Source: Prauserella salsuginis
Lineage (GTDB): Bacteria; Actinomycetota; Actinomycetes; Mycobacteriales; Pseudonocardiaceae
Reading direction: 5' to 3'
Assembly (NCBI RefSeq): GCF_024648885.1
Contig: NZ_JANBBF010000008.1
Location: 310,001-374,000, forward strand
Length of the DNA: 64,000 nucleotides
Positions 58,353-64,000 of this stretch are shown piece after piece. The notes beneath the pieces were generated by a model. That model made no database searches and was not told the origin of the DNA. It was given only the letters and a program-made list of their open reading frames with translations. The stretch's first letter is position 1. Each line of letters begins with the position of its first letter. A program made the position numbers and the translations under genes.

Positions 58353-59489
58353 TCAGGTCGCCGCGGGCAAGCGGACGGTGACCGACAGGCCGCCGCCCAC
58401 GACCGGCTCGGCGGAGACGTCGCCTTCGTGCGCCTCCGCGGCCGCACGCACGATCGACAGCCCCAGGCCCGCACCGTGGCGTGCCGTCCGGGCCACTCCC
58501 GCGCGGCGGAACGGTTCGAACAATCCCTTCACGGTCTCCGGGTCCAGCAGTGCCCCGGACGATCGGACCGTCAGCGTGGTCCACCGGTCCCCGGCAGTGG
58601 TGGTGACCTCGATCCAGCCGGAGTCGACGTTGTGCCGCACGGCGTTCTCCAGCAGGTTGCCCGCGACGCGTTCCAGCAACGCCGCGTCCCCCGTGGTCAA
58701 CGCCGGGGCCAGGCGCAGGTCGACGGTCAGTTCCCGCCGCCGCGCGTCGGCTTCGACGACACTCCACGCACGACCGGCGACCTCAGCGACGTTCACGCGT
58801 TCGGTCAGGGCGATCCCGGCACCGTCGGTGCGAGCGAGTAGCAAGAGCGACGTGACGAGCCGTTCGGCGCGTTCGGTGGCGTCCCGCACCACGCTGGCCA
58901 TACGTCGCAGTTCGGCCTCGTCGGCGTCCTCGTCGGACAGTGTGACGTCGAGTTCCGTGCGGATGACGGCCAGCGGTGTGCGCAACTCGTGGCTCGCGTT
59001 GGCGACGAACTGCCGCTGCGTGTCGAACGCCGCCTGCAGCCGGTCCAGCATCGCGTCGATCGTGCCCGCCAGTTCGGCCAGCTCGTCGCGGGTGGCCACC
59101 TCACCGATGCGCTCCCCCATCGACTCGCCGGACAGCCGCTGTGCCGTTCCGGTGATGTCCCGCAGCGGCTGCAGCACGCGCGAGGTGAACGTCCACGCCA
59201 GGATGCCCGCCGCGGCCACCACGAAGCAGAACGCGATACCCCCGGCGATGACGACCCTGCCGCGCGCCTCGTCCCGCAGATGCTCGGCGAGGTCGGCCGC
59301 TTTGACGTGGACGCCGTCGACCTCCACGACCGTGCCCGGCGGCAGCTGCGGCACCCCACCCACCGCGTCACCGACGAGTGTCCAGGCCAGCCACAGCAAC
59401 AACGCGCTGACCAGCGCCACGAGCGCCGTCGCGAGGATCGTGATGCGAGCGCGCAGACTGCGCGCCGCCATGCCTGTGCGCCGGATCAC
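58353..59489 (-). CDS. Sensor histidine kinase
   Basis: A 378-residue membrane kinase. Two helices (about 15-38 and 79-101) enclose a short extracellular loop of about 40 residues. HAMP (about 102-155) precedes the phospho-acceptor His167 (FVANASHELRTPLAVIRTEL). ATP-binding motifs are NLLENAVRHN, GLFEPFRR and HGAGLGLSIVRAAAEAHEG. The loop is too short for a dedicated sensor domain. GTG at 59489 begins immediately after the regulator stop codon (59490). It pairs with the OmpR-type regulator upstream. Confidence 0.93.
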   Translation of the reverse strand: MIRRTGMAARSLRARITILATALVALVSALLLWLAWTLVGDAVGGVPQLPPGTVVEVDGVHVKAADLAEHLRDEARGRVVIAGGIAFCFVVAAAGILAWTFTSRVLQPLRDITGTAQRLSGESMGERIGEVATRDELAELAGTIDAMLDRLQAAFDTQRQFVANASHELRTPLAVIRTELDVTLSDEDADEAELRRMASVVRDATERAERLVTSLLLLARTDGAGIALTERVNVAEVAGRAWSVVEADARRRELTVDLRLAPALTTGDAALLERVAGNLLENAVRHNVDSGWIEVTTTAGDRWTTLTVRSSGALLDPETVKGLFEPFRRAGVARTARHGAGLGLSIVRAAAEAHEGDVSAEPVVGGGLSVTVRLPAAT

Positions 59490-60239
59490 TTACGTCAGGG
59501 AACCGGACTCCGAGGATCCCCGCGCGCCCGACGTGCCGCCGGCCTCTCCCTGCGCGTCCTCCGCCGGCCCCGCGCCGGGCACGCGATAGCCCGAACCGAC
59601 GACCGTCTCGATCACACCGGGCTCCCCGAGCTTCTTGCGCAGTGTCATCACCGTGACACGCACCGTCGTGGTGAACGGGTCCGCGTTCTCGTCCCACACC
59701 CGCTCCAGCAGATCCTCACTGCTGACGACGGCACCGCCCGCGGACAGCAGCACCTCGAGGACGCCGAACTCCTTCCGTGTCAGGTCCACCGGTTCACCAC
59801 CGCGATGGACCGTGCGACGGGAGGGGTCCAGCTCGATGTCGCCCGCCGTCAGCACCGGCGGGGCGGCGGGCGTGGCACGCCTGCCCAGCGCGCGCACGCG
59901 CGCGACCAACTCGGGGAAGGCGAACGGCTTCGCCACGTAGTCGTCGGCGCCCAGCGACAGGCCTTCGACCCGTTCGGAGACCGCGGTGCTGGCCGTCAAC
60001 ATCAGCACCCTGGTCAGCTCGCCGGAACGCACGATCTCGCGGCACAGGTCGTCGCCCGGCATCCCGGGCAGGTCGCGGTCGAGCACCACGACGTCGTACC
60101 GCGTCACCGACGCCTTCTCGTGTCCGTCGTCGCCGTCCAGCGCCACGTCCACGGCCATACCTTCACGACGCAGGCCGCGCGCGATCGCTTCCGCGAGCGG
60201 CGCCTCGTCCTCAACTACCAACACGCGCACGTCAACCAC
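59490..60239 (-). CDS. OmpR/PhoB-family response regulator
   Basis: A 249-residue regulator. The receiver has VLVVEDEAPLAEAIARGLR, phospho-acceptor Asp54 (YDVVVLDRDLPG), Thr/Ser in VLMLTAST and Lys in DDYVAKPFAFPELV. A winged helix follows (VDLTRKEFGVLEVLLSAGG, TVRVTVMTLRKKLGEPGVI, VVGSGYRV). A Gly/Ser/Glu-rich tail of about 25 residues ends it. GTG at 60239 is chosen (VVDVRVLVVEDE); GTG 60230 is possible. The histidine kinase follows without a gap. Confidence 0.92.
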   Translation of the reverse strand: MVDVRVLVVEDEAPLAEAIARGLRREGMAVDVALDGDDGHEKASVTRYDVVVLDRDLPGMPGDDLCREIVRSGELTRVLMLTASTAVSERVEGLSLGADDYVAKPFAFPELVARVRALGRRATPAAPPVLTAGDIELDPSRRTVHRGGEPVDLTRKEFGVLEVLLSAGGAVVSSEDLLERVWDENADPFTTTVRVTVMTLRKKLGEPGVIETVVGSGYRVPGAGPAEDAQGEAGGTSGARGSSESGSLT

Positions 60240-60321
60240 CGTGCCACAGTTTTCTGAGAGATTCCTGATTCGGCGATGCGGCGTGAGCGCGGGCACCCAC
60301 CCGCACCCGCGGGCCGTGCCG

Positions 60322-60342
60322 GCCGGTCCACTTCGGACCGGC
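60322..60342 (-). terminator. Terminator hairpin downstream of dxs
   Basis: Perfect 8-nt arms GCCGGTCC (60322-60329) and GGACCGGC (60335-60342) with a 5-nt loop, 41 bp after the dxs stop. Confidence 0.65.
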
Positions 60343-60382
60343 GGAGGCGGGCACCACTCCGGCTCGCCCGATCCCCGCCGTG

Positions 60383-62299
60383 TCAGGTCCGCGGGGTCGG
60401 ATCCGCCTCGGCGTCACCACGGGCCTCGTCGATCCGGCCCGCTGCCCACTCGGTGACGGTGCGGGCGACGTCCTGCGCCGTGAGGCCGACGTCGGCGAGG
60501 ACCTCGCCGCGGCTGCCGTGGGCGTGGAACCGCTGCGGCACGGCCAGATCCCGCAGCGGCACGTCGCACTCGGCGTCCCGCAGGGCGGCGGCGAACGCGG
60601 AGCCGAAACCGCCGTGCCGGCCGCTGTCCTCGACGGTGACGACGAGACGGTGCCTGCGGGCCAGCGCGGTGAGCTCGGCCGGCACCGGCACGACCCACCG
60701 CGGGTCCACCACGGTGACGTCGATGCCCTGGTCGGCGAGCCGGTCCGCGGCGTCGAGGCCGAGCCCCGCGAACGCGCCCACCGACACCAGCAGCACGTCC
60801 TCCCGCTCGCTGCGGCGCAGCACGTCGACCGTGCCGAACCGCTCGGTGGCGGGCACCGCGTCGACCACGCCGCCCTTGGAGAACCGCAGCGCCGTCGGCC
60901 CGTCGGAGGTGGCGACGGCCTCGCGGAGTTCCTCCCGCAGCGTCTCGGCGTCACGCGGCGCGGCGACCCGCATCCCCGGCACCATGCCCAGCAGTGACAG
61001 GTCCCACATGCCGTGGTGGCTGGGCCCGTCGGGACCGGTCACGCCCGCGCGGTCGAGCACCAGCGTCACGGGCAGACGGTGCAGCGCGACGTCCATCAAC
61101 GTCTGGTCGAACGCCCGGTTCAGGAAGGTCGAGTACACGGCCACGACCGGATGGCGGCCGTCCATGGCCAGCCCGGCCGCGGACGTCACCGCGTGCTGCT
61201 CGGCGATGCCGACGTCGAACCAGCGATCCGGATGGGCCTCGGCGAACGTGTGCAGCCCGGTCGAGCGCAGCATCGCGGCGGTGATCGCGACGAGGTCCTC
61301 GCGCTGCCCGCCGAGGCGGGTCAGCTCCTCCCCGAACACCGAGGTCCAGCTCGGCCCCTTCGCCGGCGGCAGGCCCGTCTCCGGATCGACCGGATCGGTC
61401 TGGTGCATCTGGTCGGCCTCGTGGTTGACGGCCGGTTCGTAGCCGTGCCCCTTCTCCGTGGCCACGTGCACGATCACCGGGCCGCCGAACGCCTTCGCGC
61501 TCTGCAGCGCCTTCTCCAGTGCCGCGACGTCGTGTCCGTCCACCGGGCCGAGGTACTTGAGGCCGAGGTCGGAGAACATCACCTGCGGGGTGAACGCGTC
61601 CTTGATGCCGGCCTTCGCGGCGTGCAGCGCCGTGTAGATCGGCTTGCCGACCACGGGCGTGTGCTGCAGCAGCTCACGCCCGCCGTCGAGGATCCGTTCG
61701 TAGCCGGGCCGCAACCGCAGCGCCGAGAGGTGCTCGGCGAGACCGCCGATGGTCGGCGAGTACGACCGGCCGTTGTCGTTGACGACGATCACCACGGGCA
61801 GATCCGGCTGCGCGGCGATGTTGTTGAGCGCCTCCCAGCACATGCCGCCCGTCAGTGCGCCGTCGCCGACGACGGCGACCGCACACCGATCGGTGTCGCC
61901 CGCGAGCCGGAAGGACTTGGCGAGCCCGTCGGCGTACGACAGCGCCGTGGAGGCGTGGCTGTTCTCGATGTGATCGTGCTCGCTCTCGTCGCGGGCCGGG
62001 TAGCCGGCGATCCCGCCGCGCTGGCGCAGCCCGTCGAACTCCGCCGCGCGCCCGGTGACGATCTTGTGCACGTACGACTGGTGGCCGACGTCGAACAGCA
62101 GCGGATCGCGCGGCGAGTCGAACACCCGGTGGAGCGCGAGCGTCAGCTCCACGACGCCGAGATTGGGTCCCAGGTGCCCGCCGGTGCGGCGAACGTTGTC
62201 GACGAGGAACGTCCTGATCTCCTCCGCCAGGGCGCCGACCTGCTCGTGGTCCATCGCCTTGAGATCCGCCGGCCCGTGTACGGACTCCAGCAACGTCAC
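60383..62299 (-). CDS. dxs: 1-deoxy-D-xylulose-5-phosphate synthase
   Basis: A 638-residue thiamine-diphosphate enzyme joining pyruvate and glyceraldehyde 3-phosphate, the first step of the MEP isoprenoid pathway. Evidence: [35 protein letters not shown], the ThDP motif [16 protein letters not shown], and the transketolase-like [20 protein letters not shown] and [20 protein letters not shown] at 62299 is chosen because GAGGTGGAGA lies just upstream; a GTG at 62326 is possible. It is 40 bp downstream of a gntR gene on the same strand, with its own promoter probably inside or just after that gene. Confidence 0.96.
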   Translation of the reverse strand: MTLLESVHGPADLKAMDHEQVGALAEEIRTFLVDNVRRTGGHLGPNLGVVELTLALHRVFDSPRDPLLFDVGHQSYVHKIVTGRAAEFDGLRQRGGIAGYPARDESEHDHIENSHASTALSYADGLAKSFRLAGDTDRCAVAVVGDGALTGGMCWEALNNIAAQPDLPVVIVVNDNGRSYSPTIGGLAEHLSALRLRPGYERILDGGRELLQHTPVVGKPIYTALHAAKAGIKDAFTPQVMFSDLGLKYLGPVDGHDVAALEKALQSAKAFGGPVIVHVATEKGHGYEPAVNHEADQMHQTDPVDPETGLPPAKGPSWTSVFGEELTRLGGQREDLVAITAAMLRSTGLHTFAEAHPDRWFDVGIAEQHAVTSAAGLAMDGRHPVVAVYSTFLNRAFDQTLMDVALHRLPVTLVLDRAGVTGPDGPSHHGMWDLSLLGMVPGMRVAAPRDAETLREELREAVATSDGPTALRFSKGGVVDAVPATERFGTVDVLRRSEREDVLLVSVGAFAGLGLDAADRLADQGIDVTVVDPRWVVPVPAELTALARRHRLVVTVEDSGRHGGFGSAFAAALRDAECDVPLRDLAVPQRFHAHGSRGEVLADVGLTAQDVARTVTEWAAGRIDEARGDAEADPTPRT

Positions 62300-62339
62300 T
62301 CTCCACCTCATTCGCCGTCGGTTCACGGTGCCTGACCGC

Positions 62340-63062
62340 TCAGTCTAAAGAGGGATTCCCGGTGCCGAGCGGCGCCATGGCGTCGCGCACCTCGCCGAGC
62401 AGATCCCGCATCGCCTCCTCGGCCCGGCGGTACTGCCCTGCCGACACCGCCGCGGCGACGTTCTCGTGGGCGTCGAGCGCCTCGGGGACCGGCTGCCGGG
62501 GCATCAACCCCAGCTGGGTCCTGCCCCGCAGCACGACGGCGACGACGTCGGCCAGCGCGGCGAACATCTCGTTGCCGCTCGCCTCGAGCAGCAACGTGTG
62601 GAAGGCGATGTCGGTCTGCATGAAGTCCTCCAACAGGCCGCGTTCGCCGAGCCCGCGCAGTCGCGCGCCGAGTTCGACGATGCGCGTGCGCTGCTCCGCC
62701 GAGGCGTTCCAGGCGGCCGCGCCCGCGGCGAGGGGCTCCACCGCGATGCGGAGTTCGGTGAGCGAGCGCAGCTGCGCGTCTCGTCCGCTGCCGGCGAGCC
62801 GCCACCAGATCACCCTGGGGTCGAAGACGTTCCACGACGTGGCGTCCTGCACGGTGATGCCGACCCGGCGGCGCGAGGTGACCAGCCCCATGGACTCGAG
62901 GATGCGCATCGTCTCGCGGGCGACCGTGCGGGAGACGCCGAAGCGCTCCTGGATGTGCTCGAGGGTGAGCGTGTCCCCCGACTCCAGATCGCCGTCGGTG
63001 ATCTCGCGCCCGATGGCCTCCAGCACCGCGCCGTGTCTGCTCTCGAACCCCACCCTGCTCAC
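62340..63062 (-). CDS. GntR-family regulator with FCD domain, gluconate locus
   Basis: A 240-residue FadR-subfamily repressor. The winged helix lies at about 15-75 ([40 protein letters not shown]) and the FCD domain has [20 protein letters not shown] and [20 protein letters not shown]. It diverges from gluconokinase and a GntP permease, so it most likely represses gluconate use. GTG at 63062 is used; the ribosome site is weak. The nearby 8-bp repeat and palindrome (63164-63199) are likely operators. Confidence 0.9.
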   Translation of the reverse strand: MSRVGFESRHGAVLEAIGREITDGDLESGDTLTLEHIQERFGVSRTVARETMRILESMGLVTSRRRVGITVQDATSWNVFDPRVIWWRLAGSGRDAQLRSLTELRIAVEPLAAGAAAWNASAEQRTRIVELGARLRGLGERGLLEDFMQTDIAFHTLLLEASGNEMFAALADVVAVVLRGRTQLGLMPRQPVPEALDAHENVAAAVSAGQYRRAEEAMRDLLGEVRDAMAPLGTGNPSLD

Positions 63063-63163
63063 GACCGTCCAGGCTAGTCGTGGTGGGCCGACCGTGGGGG
63101 CGACCCGCCCGCGACCGGGGCCGTCGTCACACGCCGGAGGCCGTCACCACCCCGTCCCCGCAA

Positions 63164-63199
63164 TGGTGTTACCTTTCGAGTTCAAACGTAGTACCTTTC
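63164..63199. promoter_or_regulatory. Candidate operator of the gluconate genes
   Basis: TGGTGTTACCT (63164-63174) matches the FadR-subfamily consensus TGGTNNNACCA in all but the last position. TACCTTTC is repeated 22 bp apart (63170-63177 and 63192-63199). Both lie between the divergent regulator and gluconokinase genes. Confidence 0.5.
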
Positions 63200-63259
63200 C
63201 ATGCAACCTGGTGCACATCCCGATGCATCACCGCCGCACACGTTCACCGAGGAGCGCCC

Positions 63260-63811
63260 ATGCCAGCCACCTGTCTCGTGGTGATGGGAGTGTCCGGCGC
63301 AGGCAAGAGCACGATCGCCGCTCACCTCGCCGACGAACTCGGCTGGCCGATGGCCGAAGCCGACGAGTTCCATCCCGAGGCCAACATCGCGAAGATGTCG
63401 GCGGGAACCCCCCTCACCGACGCGGACCGCATCCCGTGGCTCGAAGCCCTGCGAGCGTGGATCGACGAGCGCGGTGCGGACGGTGAAAGCGTCGTCGTGA
63501 CGTGCTCGGCGCTCAAACGGACCTACCGCGACGTGCTCCGGCGAGCCGGCGTACGGGTGCGGTTCGTCCACCTGAGCGGCTCGGTGGACACCGTCGGCGG
63601 GAGGCTTTCCGGCCGGTCCGGCCACTTCATGCCACCCGCACTGCTGGAGTCCCAGTTCGCCGATCTGGAACCCCTCGACGCCGACGAGGACGGCGTGGCA
63701 CTCGACGTGAGCGACGCCCCCGATTCGATCACCGCCACCGCCCTCGACCGTCTCGGGCTCCGGTCCGGCGGCCGCGGCGACGCCCCGGCCGACACGAACG
63801 CACCAGGCTGA
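63260..63811 (+). CDS. gntK: Gluconokinase (thermoresistant GntK type)
   Basis: A 183-residue P-loop kinase phosphorylating D-gluconate to 6-phosphogluconate. Walker A is GVSGAGKST (10-18), ADEFHPEANIAKMSAGTPLT is the substrate block, and VTCSALKRTYRDVLR and GHFMPPALLESQFADLE are conserved. ATG at 63260 has GAGGAGCGCCC upstream. The GntP permease starts 35 bp later, so the two form an operon divergent from the regulator. Confidence 0.95.
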   Translation: MPATCLVVMGVSGAGKSTIAAHLADELGWPMAEADEFHPEANIAKMSAGTPLTDADRIPWLEALRAWIDERGADGESVVVTCSALKRTYRDVLRRAGVRVRFVHLSGSVDTVGGRLSGRSGHFMPPALLESQFADLEPLDADEDGVALDVSDAPDSITATALDRLGLRSGGRGDAPADTNAPG

Positions 63812-63846
63812 ACAACAACGACAACGAGGTCGGAAACGGAGCCGGT

Positions 63847-64000
63847 ATGAACACCGACGAGTGGACCCAGACCCTCGGAGCAGGGCCGCTACTGGGCATC
63901 GCCGGGGCCGCCGTGGCGGTCCTGCTGATACTGATCATCGGGCTGCGCGTGCACGCCTTCCTCGCGCTGGTCGTGGTCAGCATCGCCACTGCCTTCGCGG
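63847..64000 (+). CDS. gntP: GntP-family gluconate:H+ symporter (cut by window edge)
   Basis: Only the first 51 residues are present. The sequence LGAGPLLGIAGAAVAVLLIL followed by LRVHAFLALVVVSIATAFA matches the GntP N-terminal helices. ATG at 63847 follows GGAGCCGGT. Gene order gntR-gntK-gntP supports gluconate uptake. Confidence 0.85.
   Translation, partial: MNTDEWTQTLGAGPLLGIAGAAVAVLLILIIGLRVHAFLALVVVSIATAFA

Overview
The window is high-GC DNA with dense, mostly GC3-rich genes, GTG starts, GTGA/ATGA overlaps and many apparently leaderless promoters. The gene set points to an actinobacterium, most plausibly of the Pseudonocardiaceae type: hemE-hemG-hemQ of the coproporphyrin-dependent haem route, DUF3000, an orphan NarL-type regulator, ribonuclease D, fadA-fadB and dxs in that order, plus MalT-like LuxR regulators, an F420-type LLM oxidoreductase and VTT and AI-2E membrane proteins. 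The taxonomic call is an inference from gene content. No database search was possible. There is no phage, transposase or CRISPR array; the only RNA gene seen is one tRNA-Pro(GGG).

Layout. 1-6.9 kb: a partial LysR regulator diverges from a Glu/Leu/Phe/Val dehydrogenase, then a two-hotdog thioesterase, a YdcF protein, a six-copy 18-bp tandem repeat, a small membrane protein, tRNA-Pro with a strong terminator, an AI-2E-type permease and a LapA-like protein. 7-15.4 kb: two tandem, paralogous, ~890-residue MalT-like (LAL) LuxR regulators face a DUF7144 membrane protein, an 80-residue protein and an alkylsulfatase. 15.6-23.8 kb: MgtE, a second YdcF protein, a Gln-rich membrane protein, an ECF42-like sigma/YCII pair whose sigma gene carries an in-frame TAG, a RibD-C/DHFR-like protein, two overlapping crcB genes and an LLM oxidoreductase coupled to an S9 peptidase. 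26-28.8 kb: ornithine aminotransferase and a DUF2252 protein.

28.9-36.3 kb is a one-directional sugar-acid catabolic cluster: GntR/FCD regulator, enolase-superfamily dehydratase, IlvD/Edd dehydratase, DgoA-like aldolase, an Nramp-fold transporter that has lost the metal-binding motifs, and a semialdehyde-type dehydrogenase. An identical 11-bp motif lies at the regulator's own promoter and before the dehydratase gene, with a closely related third copy, so one regulator probably controls the whole set. Together the enzymes would take up an aldonate, dehydrate it to a 2-keto-3-deoxy acid, cleave it to pyruvate plus an aldehyde, and oxidise the aldehyde. I regard this as the most interesting system in the window.

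36.4-45.3 kb: PAP2 phosphatase, ZapE ATPase, RibD-C-like reductase, a lipoprotein alpha/beta hydrolase lacking its nucleophile, a degenerate adenylate-forming enzyme, a VTT membrane protein, a Ser/Thr kinase with a doubtful start codon, a small membrane protein and MsrB. 45.5-50.1 kb: vapBC-type toxin-antitoxin pair, hemQ-hemG-hemE (minus strand) and DUF3000. 50.6-56.3 kb: orphan response regulator, ribonuclease D, and the fadA-fadB beta-oxidation operon closed by a perfect 36-bp palindrome. 56.4-62.3 kb (minus strand): secreted C69-like dipeptidase with Ser in place of Cys, an OmpR/HK two-component pair, and dxs. 62.3-64 kb: a GntR/FCD regulator diverging from gluconokinase and a GntP permease cut by the right edge, i.e. 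a gluconate locus.
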